A stretch of 64,000 bases of DNA, from positions 3,579,596 through 3,643,595 of the forward strand of contig NW_020653852.1 of assembly GCF_003589595.1 (NCBI RefSeq). Direction: 5' to 3'. Positions 9,101 to 24,100 of this stretch are shown here, piece after piece. The position numbers were made by a program, and so were the translations under genes. Source of the stretch: Hyposmocoma kahamanoa. Lineage: Eukaryota > Arthropoda > Insecta > Lepidoptera > Cosmopterigidae. Under the pieces are notes generated by a model that saw nothing but the letters and a program-made list of their open reading frames with translations, made no database searches and was not told the origin of the DNA. The first letter of the stretch is position 1. Every line of letters starts with the position of its first letter.

Positions 9101-12100
9101 TTTGGGTGCCTTTGGGTTAACGCCGTTGTAGGAAGGAAAATAAGGACAAGATATATTTACATATCGACGCTTGAATAGCAAAATGGGATTAGCGACACTT
9201 GATCATATTGAGTTATGATACCGCTGAAATCAGCTGTTTCTGATTACAACGGTATATAACTCAATATGACCCAAAAGTGTCGCTTATCCCATTTTGCCTT
9301 TCAAGCGTCGACATTATTATTATTTCCGTCAAAATTTTAAGTTACGTTAATATAATAAGTGTTGACATACACGGGGCAGAATCACCAAGAACAAATTAGA
9401 AATACCTTAACAAACGGCGTTGAGAGTTCAGCATCAACTGGTTATTCAAATTTGTTACTTAAATACCTTTGTATTTTTTCAGTTCCTAACATAACACTCT
9501 ACAGCAACTTGCAATGGGCCATAGACAAAATGTACTTGGAACATCTGTCTGGGGAACCTGTTGATCATGTAAAGTATTTATTTTAATATATTTAAGTCAC
9601 TATTATACATTAGGTACTTGTTTGGTTTGATTATCTGTGGAACCTTATTAGGACTTCCAAATTCCCTCATCATCGATAATCCATTACACGTACCACCGAT
9701 GCTGGTCTCCTCTAAGGACAGGGTTTATGCCATATTCCGCTACGCTCTGGCATTGGGCGGAATATGGTTGGTTGGGGACTTTCTTCAAGGGTTGTGAATA
9801 TTCTTCAACGTGCAGGTTTCATCAAAATGTTTTCTTTCTTACCATTCTCAACCATTCCCTAGTTTCGATCTACCGACCCGAGAAATAGGAACTCGCTGGG
9901 GTTTGTAGTTGGCTGTAGCGATGAACATGTTCGTCGCGCGCAGCTAGCGCGTCTTATTCTTACGCGCGCGGGGCATGTGAGTTGCCCTTTAAGTCAGAAG
10001 CCATGTCCGGACTAAGTCGCAGGACACTGCGAGCGGCATCTCCGGCACTAGCCTAGCTGGTAGAAGATGAACTATATATCCTCCAGTCCCACCAGCAGCT
10101 ATAGTAGCCTAAGTTTCTGGGAACTGGAGAGACGCTTCGGCGTCAGCCCCGCCACCAAAGAGGTGATTTGGTAGTCGACTTTAGAGTCAACGGCTTTGCG
10201 GTGGCAACCGTTAGTTGTACAATGCGCAACGGGAAGCGAGTTTGCCTACAGCTCCTACCTATCTGGAAAATAGGGAGGGTGCTGTACGTGTACCCGTATA
10301 AGTAAAGAGGTTGATAGGGAGGGGTCGCAATAAACAAAACTTATGTAGAAAAGTAATGGGACTGGCTAAAAGGCGTCCTATGCCACTTTTGCATCAATAC
10401 GTACACTTCGCTCAAAGTGTAGGGTTGTCAAATTATAATTTTAGTTGTACCTTCGGATTGGAAACACAATTTGAAAAAAAAAAGGAGTTCATCACAGTAT
10501 TCTCATACTATATTGAAATAACCCTTGTTAAATGCAGTATATTATTATAATTTGAGGCGCTCTTGTTCAAACAACCATAAAGACACAAATAAACAAGTCT
10601 ACTGTTATTTTATTCCTAATACACTGCGAACGCTTCAATTCTACATTGAATGCGCGTGTGACAATCCGCGTTATGCAACGCGAGTGCACCACGAAATTTC
10701 ATGAATGTGTGCGTCCGTATATACATGACGCGCGGCGAGCGTGCACACATACAAGCCGCGGTGCTACGTTTGTATAATAATAATGTATTTATTTCTTAAA
10801 TTCGATACAATATCGTAGATGAGTTTTTCCCATTAAGCAAATTTATGCTTGTGTTGGGTTAGCTTGCCTGAGCTTACATACTTACTTATTTTTATGAATC
10901 TATTATTATTCTCCAGAAGGTACATATGGTTGAACAGCGACCGGCTTTCATAACGAAAGAAAAGCGAATAGTACAGTCCTTTCTCGTAATGTGTTCCATT
11001 ATGGCCGCGTTACCTTACTTTTTGTACTCGGCCTCTCGATTCATGCATGAGACACGTTCAGGCATAAAGGTGAGTCAATTGAAAGTTAATTCTTTACTGT
11101 ATTAACTCACATTGCCCTCCTTGTTATAACTAACGCATTTTCATCTCAAAAAATTTCGAGATATTGGCATCTAAAGATTTTTTTTGCAACAATAAAACTG
11201 AAATTAAATAAGATATAAAAAACCGATTTGAGGGAATTGTTAAGAGATAAAGATAAATTTATTCCCCTTCGACGGTGGTGGCTAACTTGACTATAATACT
11301 CCAAATAAAACCCACGAGCCTTTTTTCTTTTCATTACAGCCATTGTCGGTAAGGATTTTTTTTTTAATTTGTCGCACGACGTACTTCCTTACATAGGTCA
11401 GGTTCAAGTTCAAGCAAGGTGGTTACTTACGTTCAAAATTCAAACATTCGCTTAAAATATTATCTCAACGGAAATTAGATTGCGATTCAGTCTTACGTAC
11501 TTAAATACTTATTATTAAGAATTTCTTATTATTTTCGGCATTGACTTACAAATAAATGGACGACGGGTCTAATACAAAAACCACGAAAAAAATGTCCCAA
11601 GTCAACCTATTCGAAATTTAAATTGTAATGTCATCGCAGTATCGCGCTGTCAGTAGGACAAATGAAGACTAAAGCGGAGTGTCGCGCTCTGTATACTATT
11701 TTAGCGCCTTACAAGTGCGGACACTTTTTAGCGCGGACCCGACGTCCATATAATTGTAAGTCAATGATTTTCGGTATAAAAATTTTGCAATTCTTTTTTC
11801 TATCCAGTGGCTGTAGGCACTCGTATTTGCTTTTCAACACATTTTAGGTCACGTTGTAACCTTTGGAAGAATTAGAAAAAAAAACAAAAACCTGCCATTG
11901 GCCAAATCCATAATTGTTGCGTTGTGAACCAAATTTATATTGTATTTATTTCCTCGCAAATGTGATGAAAAACATTTTATGTCTCACGGTCAGTCAAAAC
12001 ATATAAAACTCGAGTTAAGAGAGACTTTTAATAGACCCTCGTCAGTAATTTCTTATTTACAAACCGTTCTTAATACACAATGTACTAAAATAACCTTTTA

Positions 12101-15100
12101 TTTGCGCAGACTATTGCAAACAGTGGAATGGCTGTATGTTAAAGGTGATACCCTAAACTAAGTAAAATTGTTTACATTATAACTTAGGTATCCAAATCCG
12201 TGATTATAGCTTAATGTTAGACAACATATGTATTTTACCGTCGCGCAAACAAGTCTGCAGTCTGCGAGCATGTCATGGATAAACCTACACATTCAATAAA
12301 GTTTGACAAACCCCAGGTCCTTGCAAAAGAAGTCCGTTATCTACCCAGGATGCTGCGAGAGGCCATTGAAATTAAAAAACATCCTAATTTCAACAGGGAA
12401 GATGGTTTCTCCGTACCACCAGTTTGGGATCCAGTATTTCCTCTAATGAAAAATCCCAAACAGACATAAGACTGCAGTACTAATTAATATGTTTTAGTTT
12501 ATTCTAATTTCTATTAATAATATATAATAAATTGAACTTAATAAAAAATCATTCAATAAAATAATTTGTAAAACTTAATATAGCGTAAATTGGAATGTTT
12601 TCTTTGTAAAATTAAAAATAAGGTATTTAATTAATAACTATTGTAACTATAGTGAAAAAATAGGGTGGTTTGCATCAATATTAGACATAACTGGTTGAAG
12701 ACTGTACCACCTCAGTCAACCGTGACCATAAGACCTGTAAAGGGCCCGAAACGTCGGTTTGTTTGAAAAAACAAATATACGCGATTTAAATACGGAAAAA
12801 TAGTTTCATTTCCTATGTGTAACAATCGCGAAAACCTAAGAACTCGATATGTACTTTGTTCAATAATAACCTAACCTCCGGTTTAAAAAACTGACCTCAA
12901 AGGTTGTTCATCCCCTAGTTTGTTACACTTAGAGGTGGAATATTCTCTTGAAATTTAAATGGGACCACATCTGAGGTACCTTCTTTCCAACAAAAAGAGA
13001 ATCATCAAAATTGGTTTACAAATGGCGGAGTTATCGCGTAACATGCATACAAAAAAAAACAGACGAATTGAGAACCTCCTCTTTTTTTGAAGTCGGTTAA
13101 AAAGAAATTATAATGAAACATGAATACATAATTACATTAGCTAGCATCTCAACTATTATTAATATTAACTTAGAGCATATAGGAATATTAGGTACGTATT
13201 ATGTAGTTAACAAGAGGTATGAAATGTTCAATGTCATGGGAGTTTTTGTTTTTAACCAGTCTTGTACGGTTTTCTTACATTACTTTATGATGTCTAGATA
13301 TCATTTACAAAATCGTTTGTTACATTACTAAAGTGACCATCATTTTTACCATGAAGACGGGTCGCGTGTGAATTTATTATTGTTTTAAAAATAAAACCCA
13401 TGTTTATGATAGTTACACAATGTAATAAGGAGGAAAATAAAAATTTTAAACATTTGATTATCGAAAATTCAAATAAGAACAAATTTTTGTTTTGTAATGT
13501 AAGTTCGCATTTGACCTCCATCCCACCTGATGGAAAGTGACGAGAAGTCGACAATGGAGCATGCACACATAAATAATGCCTATTCACTCTCGCCTTGAAA
13601 AGGTCTAAGTTATAACGTTCAGGGAACAAGTCAGCAGGCGGGGAATTCCACTCCATAGTTCGCCATATAAATGTGGAAGCGTAACACTTCATAAGAATCT
13701 TTGGAATATCCACAACATAGGGGTGGGACCTTGTGTAGTCCTGTGGGCTGGCTTTATTGGATTTATGTATTTTTCAGACGAGCAATTTGCGTTAATTCGG
13801 CAGGTTTCGCAAAAACACAACTGTGTAAAAGGTTTGGGCGACATGGCTTACTTGCTGCTACGCTTTCGCGTCATTCTTTTCAATTTATAGTCACTTGTGT
13901 CCTGTTTAGTCAAAGCGGGACATTTTTAAGTATTTTAGGGACAGCGGGATACGAAGCTTAAAAGCGGGACTATCCCGCTCAAAGCAGGACGCATGGTCAC
14001 GTTATACATTACCCATTCTTGTGTTATGGCTTACTGTTCGGCGGTCTAGGTCATAGTCGATAGAACTTGATTTTTTTTTATACATGACAGGCAAATGACT
14101 CCACTCCACCTGATGTTAAGTGGAAAGTGGTATCCAAACGCGAAGGAACCTAGTGCAGCGATGACACCCTCACTGCACTAGCCACCTCCACCCTGCTTGC
14201 CTACAATATGCCTCTTCACGCCTCGTTTGAAGGACCCCATATCATAAGAGGGAGGGAAGACATGTGCCGGAAGGGAGTTCCATTTGTCAACCGTGCGGCA
14301 GAGAAAGGAGCCACCGAACCTTTTAGTACGCGATGGAATGCGGCAGGTAGTGAAACGGTGACTACGAAGGCCAGCACGCGTGCTTCAGAGCAAGAACGGG
14401 GAAGGAGGGATGAGGTTGAACAGCTCTTCAGAGCACTCACCATGGTACATGCGGTAAAAGGCGCTAAGCGATGCAACATCTCTACGCAGTTGCAGAGGTT
14501 CAAGGCGTGATGAGACCTCTTCGACGCCTATAATTCGAGTAGCACGACGCTGTAATTTATCCAAGGCATCGAGTAGGTACTTGGCGGAGCCGTCCCACAA
14601 GTGCGAACAATACTCAACGCAAGACCGGACCTATGTTTTGTACAGCAGATATAATAGAATATCTGGCTTCAGCTCGTTTTCTCGCTGGGCGCACCGCGTC
14701 TCCCGTCCTGTGTTGGCTTGGTTTGTTGTACCGCTGACAAGATTCTAAATCTCGTTTCGCTGATAAGTTAATAACTCAATTTCGCTCAAATGTCGATTAC
14801 GTTAGTTATGATAAGTGGCATCATAAACGTCCTGTTTCGGGGCTTAAAATGGAAATATTTAGATCGTTGTCCTGCATGCTGACCCAATGCGGGTTGTGGT
14901 CATGATAGTTCTTTCAAAACTTTCGCTTTCATAGTTTACATCACGATACACGATTTTCTTCATCGTTCAGACCGACTCAGTTAAATTCAGTGTTGTAAAA
15001 AACTCTATTTTTATAAACTCGACTCAATTTTGCGCGACACGGTGGCCTAAAATACTCAGGTTCCACCCCAATGTTGTGGATTATCCAATACTAATAATAC

Positions 15101-18100
15101 GAAGCATAAGCGTCACAGTTACACGAGGAGAAAGTTTTCAAGAGGCCGCCGCGCGACTATCGCCCGGTTACCATGCCTACATTAATGGCGAATCTGAATT
15201 CTATTTACTAGGCAACAACATTTAAATTCGTCTGTATAATGTACCTGCGCGATCGCCGCGCGGGGGGCCGCGTAGACCAAATTCAAGCTAGCCTCGCCCG
15301 CGTGGCCGGGACGCTAAGTTAAAACGTAAAAGTTAATGAATAGAGCGCATTTTGCCATGACGGTTTGATGCATGGCAACGCGGACACCGTATCGAATATT
15401 TACTACAGTAATTAATAAGATACAGTTTAACACACCACACCACAATACCGCTCAGTTACCAGACTCGAGCTCGGCTCGTTACGTAAACAGACTTGAACTT
15501 GGAGTACATAAATAGACTCGAGCAATATAGTCGAACTTGAGTCTATTCGGAAACTCGATAGGCTCGTAATACATCGAGCAGTGGAGTGTCTGTCTTTATG
15601 CGTCGAGTCTTGTGAATTGGACTTGAGTCCTAAAATAAATTTAAAATATTATTTCCACCGAGTACTTACAACATTTTTCTGCCGCAAGAAGAATTATCAC
15701 ACTGATTAAAGTCTAGTACAATGAGTAGTATGGTTGAAGTGCTTACCTATGAAATAAATATTAATTATTTAAATTTGAATGAGTTACGACTGTCGTAATT
15801 TTTTATTATTATTTATATTACCAATATTCACAAGGAAAGGGTAGTTGATGTATGCGAGGCTAGAAAGTTGCGTCAGGACAGAGTAAGGTGGCGTTCCGTA
15901 ATCTCTCCTACCTCTCCTGGGGGACAAGGGCCTGAGCTTTATGTACCTATGTATGTAGAAATAAAATTATTTTTCAAATCAAGTTAAGACGATTAGACAA
16001 GTATTGGCATAGGACATAATTGACGAGAAAAGCAAGAAAATGTATTGTATATAATTATCCCTTTCGGACCGGCTCCGAAACTACTTGGAATATCTCCGAA
16101 AAGAAAACTTGTAAGAAACTGAGGTCAATTTTCAATTTTCCGGCCGCCATCTTAAAAAATTTTGGCCCTTTATAACAGGCGCACAATTGTGTACGAACAC
16201 GATTGTATTTAGATGGGCCTTTAATACATATTTGAGTAAAATACAACAAGAATAATTTTGTTATAATTATTATTTATTTGGTGAATAAAATCTTAAGACA
16301 TTTCTTACATGCAAAATCAACAAACAGCCTTAAAATGTACCCATTCTAATAGTACTTTTCATCATAATAAGTCTCACCGTGTAGTCTGGTGTAAAATTCC
16401 ATCGGTGCGTATTTAGAGATACATCGTCAACGGATTCGTCTTCCGATTTTGATTATGAGCACTTCTTTTGACTTAATCACATTAAATATTTAATGTATTA
16501 TTGCGTTTAGGTGTTAAAAAACAGTATTCCAAACGAAAAAGCATAAATCAGATACTCACGATGCAAAATGTGGGCCCGTTAAAGATACTCACGCTGCAAA
16601 ATGTGGGCCCGTTAAAGATACTCACGATGAAAAATGTGGGCCCGTTAAAATCCGTCTGAATTGATGTGTTGATGCTCGCAAGGCGACTAGTCGATGCACT
16701 AATTTTAAATGCAAGGTAAAAGTTCGTCTAACGCGCTACTAACTAACTACTAAGTTACATGACGACATCTTAACTAGGACAACATAGGAGCGGAAAGTTT
16801 GGTAGAAGCGAAAGTAGGCCTATAACCAGCAGTGGATAATACAGGGCTGAAAATGAATGAAAGAATTCATATATAATTTGCATTCTTAAGCCTAACAAGT
16901 ATTAAACGTTTAATTCATATTACGATCATCCAACGTACTTTTTTTTATTTTCTATAATTCATCCATCACAGTTTTGGAAAAAAAGTTGATTGACCTAGAT
17001 ACACACAACTTAAATTAAGTTTGGTTCGTATTTGTCTGAACGACGCTAATTACAAACTTGGTGAAAACTTTCGCAAAACTTAGTTTGTACTTGTAATGGA
17101 GTTCTTTCAGTGACGCCACATGATTGTTTATAGACAGATTTTTGATAGCATAGATGATAAAACAGACTGACTGTTGTTTATTTGAAAAATAATGTTGCCA
17201 TGATTATTCCGCACTGATGTTTTGGTTTTTTAATGAACTTACTGAAACTTATAGAGCTTAAAAGAAACGTGAAAGGTTTAACATTACGCAGATTTTTTTT
17301 TTAATTTAAATGCCTCCAAACTATATTATTGATGACCGAATGAGTGAGTCACTGAAGAAGGTCCTGTGAGACAACACTATTATTATTTCATAAAAAACTA
17401 GTAACCGCAAACGTCAGTTAAATTCAAAATCCAATAATAGTTTTATGATGTTTACGTTTTTCATCCTTGAGCAATGAAATTAGAAGAAAAGTTGACAAAC
17501 CTAATTGAAATATTTGTGGATATGTCAAAGAATGACAGTAAGGGTGCTTTCAAACTAAAGCCTAAAGAGACGCTACAATGGCACCACTGTTTCGCTGCAG
17601 CCGCGCACTACTAATTGTCAGTGTTGGGCGTTAGTCAATTAAATTTCAATCAGAAATTGAATCAGATTAAAAAATCAATTCAATCGATATCAATTGCAAC
17701 TAAATCAATTGCGACGCGTCGCAATTGATTTAATTGTAATTGATTTTAATTGCAATTGATTTCAATTGAATTGATTTTAATTGCAATTAAATTAATTGCA
17801 ATTAATTTTTTTAGGTGTTCTAAGAAACAATTGAAACTAACAATTAAAACCGAAAGTACCGAATAAAAGTGTCATTACGAATATGGGTTAGGGCGTGTGT
17901 CACAAACCCCTGACCGCCCCCCAACCCGCCCCCCAACCACCCCCCCCCCGCCCCCAAACCGGCACCCCAACCGGCCCCCAACCGGCCCCCCAACCGCACC
18001 CAAACTAAACTAACTAACCTAACCCACCCCTAACTCATCTCTAACCACCCTAACCCACCCCCTGAACCACCTCCTGACTCACCCCCTGTCCCAACCACTG

Positions 18101-21100
18101 ACACACCCGCTGTCCCAACCACTGACCCACCTCCTATACCACCCCTTAACCAAAGTTCGTGGAACGTATTTGCCACGCGAAACCGAATTCATTCTCTAGT
18201 TTGCCACCCTTAAAGGTGGAATATTTTATTCAAATTTAAATGGGACCAATATTGAGGTGCCCTCTTTCAAACTTAAAAGAATCATATTGCGTAACTATAC
18301 AAAAAATACAGTCTAATGCAGAACCTCCTCCTTTTTTGAAGTTGGTTGAAAATTATTGAAGTGTTGTAGACCCGCGACTGTCCCGACTGCCACGCTACTG
18401 CAAAGCTTCTACAAGCGTTTAATTCGAAAGCCCTGAAAGTGTTATTTCCATGGATGGAGAAAAATATCAGATTAATGTAATAAAATAGGCAAACAGCAAC
18501 CCTAAAGAATGAATGCAGTTTTTGGTTTTGTAATAGCTGTGTGTGACTGGGTGAATTTCACTTTCCGAATTTCAATGGCACTTTTTGAGTGATTTTTTAA
18601 AACCCTTTTTCTTTTGGTTTTAAGGTATTAAACGTACAAATAAGTTCAAGCAATGTCAATAATTATATAATCACAGAAATATTTAAGTTAAATACAACAA
18701 AAAACGATATTTTAGGTCATACGAATGAGATTGCAGTAACACGAATGATTTTCTCATAAACATAAATGAGATAGACGGCATAGTAATGAGAAATTATTAT
18801 TACAACACACATTTTATCGTTCACAAAAGAACATTTAACAACATTTAACATGTACCAAATATTTGAATATAACTTTTTGTATCAAAATCCTTCTCATCCG
18901 TGTAAGACCATCTATCTATTTATATGTAATTAACAAATAAATCTAAATAAGTATTTTGTTAATGTCATATAAACTTTGTTGAACATCACTATATCATCAT
19001 CACCACCATCAACATCATCATCATGATCACCATTATCATCGTCACCACCGTCATCACCACCACTATCACCATCTAATTGTTATATTTCAAGTAAATGTTT
19101 GGCTTAAAGCATTGACTTACAAATAAATGGACGACGGGTCTAATACAAAAACCACGAAAAAAATGTCCCAAGTCAACCTATTCGAAATTTAAATTGTAAT
19201 GTCATCGCAGTATCGCGCTGTCAGTAGAACAAATGAAGACTAAAGCGGAGTGTCGCGCTCTGTATACGATTTTAGCGCCTTAAAAGTGCGGACACTTTTT
19301 AGCGCGGACCCGACGTCCATATAATTGTAAGTCAATGGCTTAAAGTAACTATTTCACTTAAAAGTAGACAAGAATGAGAGCGACAATAATGATATTTGGA
19401 TATATTTTTAATTGTCAAGTGTATAGAATATGATAGACCGTTATAAAATTGCATGGATTTTAAAGTTCCCTTTGTCTAATGGATGTAGAATAAAGTTTAG
19501 AATAACTATTACTTAATACTTATTTAGATAGATTGCTTTACATGAATGAGAATGATTTAGTCACTACCGCTGAAATTGGTATTTAAGTCGATTTTTTGCT
19601 AAAACGGAGATGCACAGGTTACTTCACTGTGTACACTCGAATCCGACAGGAGCCCCTTCTCACGTGTGCGAAGGGTGAAGGTGAGGCGGTATGAACTTTT
19701 GTTATTAGGAGGCTTTTAGTTGAATTGACACTAATATAAGATAATCTCAGTACAGAGTACTAAAAAAACCGACCTCAAATGTACGTGGAATTACATATAA
19801 TTACCAAGTTTTATTGAAATCGGTTACCGGAAAGTGCACACACCCGGATTCATCCCCTAGTTCGCCACTATACGGGACTTGACACAAGAAATAATAAAAA
19901 TCGGTTCTCACTACTCGAAAGTATATTGAGAGATAAAAACGCCTTGAATTGGAGAATAGCAAAATCAACTATTAAAATAATTGCTCCTTATGATAAAATT
20001 TAGGCGCTATTTATAAAAATGAATCTTCATACGTGAACAGCCACTCTTAGAGGTGGATGATTTTCTTAAAAATTAAATGGGACCACTATGGAAGACACTC
20101 TTTCCAACAAAAAAAGAATCATGAAAATCGGTACACAAATACCGGAGTTATCGCGTAACATACATACAAAAAACCAATCGAATTGAGAACCTCCTCCTTT
20201 TTGAAGTCGGTTAAAAAATTGAGTCATATTTTGTATTCCCAAGAAAACATGTTTTGGTTATAATAAATTGGAAAGTTACGGTATGTATTCGAAGTTATTA
20301 GAGTTTATCCTCAATGGAAAATATTGCGATTTCCACGAGTTTTAATTATTTTTTCTTTTCTTAAAATTAGGACGACGTGGAACCGGCTCCCATGAATGAG
20401 AAATTGCCCACTTTTTTAATTTTTATTTATTACTGTGACGTAGTAAACTAGTCTTTTTATGTGTAACACAGATTAAGTAAGCAAGCAATCATATTAAATA
20501 AATAATGCTTAACTTTCATGTAGTAACATAAAAATTATTTAAATTGATTAAATTCATTTATTAATCTAGAAACAAATAATTATTTCGAAAATGAATTTAA
20601 ATAATTTATATAATAATCAAACATTTTTATTAATAATTATATTAATTATTTTTGGGGGTTATCTGAAAACGACCCGACTACGCTACGGGGCGGGCGAGAC
20701 TCGAAGTCTACAAATATTTCAGGTTCTACGCTGAATATCATTGCCTGCTGAAAAATTGTAAATACTTTTTTTACTGTTTCAGAGTCTCATAAGAGTTTAC
20801 GGTGTCTCCTCAAACATAATACGCCTATCACATTTATTGGACACTTTCATTTTTTCAATTCTTTACAGCGTCTTAGTAACCATAGTTCTCAAGGTAGGTT
20901 GACAAAATAAATAGACACGACACACGCGCTAGTTTTTGGGTTGTTTTTACTTGGTGGCTACAATAAAGATGTACAATTTGTCAAAATTCTACAACATTGG
21001 AGATTTCGTTTAAAATTTATATGAAATTGATTTTTTAAATCTAAACAAAGAACAAAATTTATTTTATTGAGTTCCGCATCATTACTATAGTGTAGAAATT

Positions 21101-24100
21101 ATTCCACGAATTTCAACAACAAAATGTACGAAGACTCTTCTGTTTTTTTTACTGCCTACTCCGTGGCCCAACTGAGTTCGATTCCCGGGCCAGGAGAAAT
21201 ATTTTTATGGCCTACATTCATTTCTTTCGTGACTTTGAGTGTAATTTGTGGTCTATGTGTTTGTCATTGACACCCGCGATACAGGGACTTTGTTAGTGCG
21301 GGGCTATGAGTGTGTTAAAAAAGTCTAATACCATCTTTATTTATTTACGGCTTTGATTTTGAACTTGTGTAATCAGGAAATAAGTGAATGTGAATTAAAA
21401 AATTACAAATTTGTCGCACTTGGAACCAAATACTGTCGCAACTCAAAAGTTGGTGGAATCAAGGAAACACGATTTGAAAGTTAAAAAATATACTGAAAAA
21501 AATTTATTGTGAATAATGTGATTATTTTTATTTATTCATAATATTTAGTTATCTACTTATAAATAAGATTACAAATCTTTTGGTTTCATTCTGTAGTTTT
21601 TTGAATTTCCAAATCGCATTTTCTCATTTCCACATTTGTATTGAGTATTCTTTTTTTGTCATGACAACTGTGATACATTTTACAATAAACTCAAATATGA
21701 TGCTAATTAGCAAAACAAAACAGTTTATGTTATTCTGCCATAGCAACAATTTTATGATTATATTAATTATACTTATTAATTTAATTAATTATGGCGGAAT
21801 ATGGCTTTCAAATATTGTATTTTAAGGCATCGAGACTTAGCATAATTAACCCTATCAGTGTCAATCCATTCTAAGTCTACTGTATAAGTAGCCATTCGCG
21901 ACATTTATGAAAAGTTTAAGAGTCTATACTACCAGGGCTCAGCCACTCGCTCAAGGTCGCGTGTTAAGTGCCTACTACTGAGTGCGCCGACGTCGGCGCA
22001 AATGCTCAGAGGGTGCAATACTCTGTAAACGGCTTTCGAATAATATCTTTCTGTGTTCTACTGTTACACCAGAGAACAAAAAAGTAACGAGAACGGACAC
22101 TCTCCGCCCCTCCCTAGCTTTAGATACCGTACCACGCCTCGCACATTGACGGACACATTGACTGAACGGAAACAAGGCTGCCGACGAGCCGTTTTCCCGG
22201 CTTCGATATTTGAATTTAGTTTTCATTTAATCGTTACGAAACTTGTACGTTAATATATAACATCTTTTTATATTATTATTTATAATGGTCGTGATTTGTG
22301 CTGTGTGCGATGTAAATAAAAAAAACTTATGTCTGAGACTCATTCAGTTATAGTTTTCTTCATTTACTTAGTGCACAGTAATATGTAATATAGATTTATT
22401 ATATATCAATATCTTGAATTTTCAATTTGTATTGCCGATAAATATGTAGTGAATATAATTATTAACTAAGTAATGATAAAATTGGACACGCAATTTCAAA
22501 TACCTTGGTTACCTTATTTATAAATACCTGTCCAATATGTAAAATTTTGATTGTAAATTTAATTTTTTTAAATGTATTCTACTAACTAAATTAATGAAAA
22601 ACATGATATTATATTGATATAAATACCGTATGAACATGTGTAATTATTAGGATTCTATTAATAGCATCCTAAATAACAGGTTCGCGTTAGAATTTTCGCT
22701 ATGTTACCGCTCTGACCACGTAACGTAATTTGCGAGAAAGTAATGGGTAACCCTGCCCGTTTATGCACACACTTACGCGTGTGCAGATCGTGATTTGCTG
22801 TATGTAGTAGTAGTAGTAGGTAAATAATTTTCGATCGTGTATGGAGTGTCGGGGGTGTGGTTATACTTTGTTTAGTTGTATTTGTCCACTTTTTTTATCG
22901 GTATCAAAACTAGATTAGGTTAGGGCCTAAAAGTTTTTATGAATGTATTTTTATTGCCGTAGTAAGTAAACTAGACTAATCAATAATCAAGAATACAAAT
23001 ATTAGGGGTTAAAGTATGAAATTGCCGTTTTATTGCAATAGGTTCTTTGAATTTTCATAGAATCTTCATGGTTTGAGGTTTTCGAATGAAACTTTTTTCA
23101 AATGGTTTCTGTGATTTTTTTTTTAAATTTGAAACATTTGAATATCGACTTTCAATTGTTTTTGTTATTTAANNNNNNNNNNNNNNNNNNNNNNNNNNNN
23201 NNNNNNNNNNNNNNNNNNNNNNNNNNNNNNNNNNNNNNNNNNNNNNNNNNNNNNNNNNNNNNNNNNNNNNNNNNNNNNNNNNNNNNNNNNNNNNNNNNNN
23301 NNNNNNNNNNNNNNNNNNNNNNNNNNNNNNNNNNNNNNNNNNNNNNNNNNNNNNNNNNNNNNNNNNNNNNNNNNNNNNNNNNNNNNNNNNNNNNNNNNNN
23401 NNNNNNNNNNNNNNNNNNNNNNNNNNNNNNNNNNNNNNNNNNNNNNNNNNNNNNNNNNNNNNNNNNNNNNNNNNNNNNNNNNNNNNNNNNNNNNNNNNNN
23501 NNNNNNNNNNNNNNNNNNNNNNNNNNNNNNNNNNNNNNNNNNNNNNNNNNNNNNNNNNNNNNNNNNNNNNNNATTTTCAGTACAAATCGGCAATTTCATA
23601 CTTTAACCCCTATTATAATTATCATAATATTCAACAAGACAACTTAATGGGTTCAAAATGCCACATAACCACTCCAATAACCTGGTCTCAAACTACAGAT
23701 GGCCCTGTACTATGACTACCTACTAGAGTAAATATTTTCACTTGGGGGCACAACCCAAAACACCCAGACCAAAGCACATTTAGTAAAGTTCATTGCGAAA
23801 ATTAGTCCAACCGCGAATCGAACCGTCGACATCCAATTGAGAGGCAACCGTTCTCCCATCGCTTTACTAAATAAATAATTGTAATTTCAAAGTCTCAGCC
23901 GTTGCGTATTCGGTTCTGCGCGACTGCATACGGTGGGCAACCTTGTATTCACCTCTATGAGCGCGTGGTTAGGTTCCTTTTTCCTCGTACTGAGCGCCTG
24001 GTGTCATTAATGCATTGACTTACAATTATATGGACGTCGGGTCCGCGCTAAAAAGTGTCCGAACTTATAGGGCGTTAAAATCGTATACGGAGCGTCATTC

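Noticed and set aside
13113..13331. Possible membrane protein from a 72-codon hydrophobic frame
   Set aside because: Composition is that of translated AT-rich DNA; no motif, homologous exon or splice context.
23102..23647. Long open frames on both strands over the N stretch
   Set aside because: They exist only because N is translated as unknown; there is no sequence to support them.
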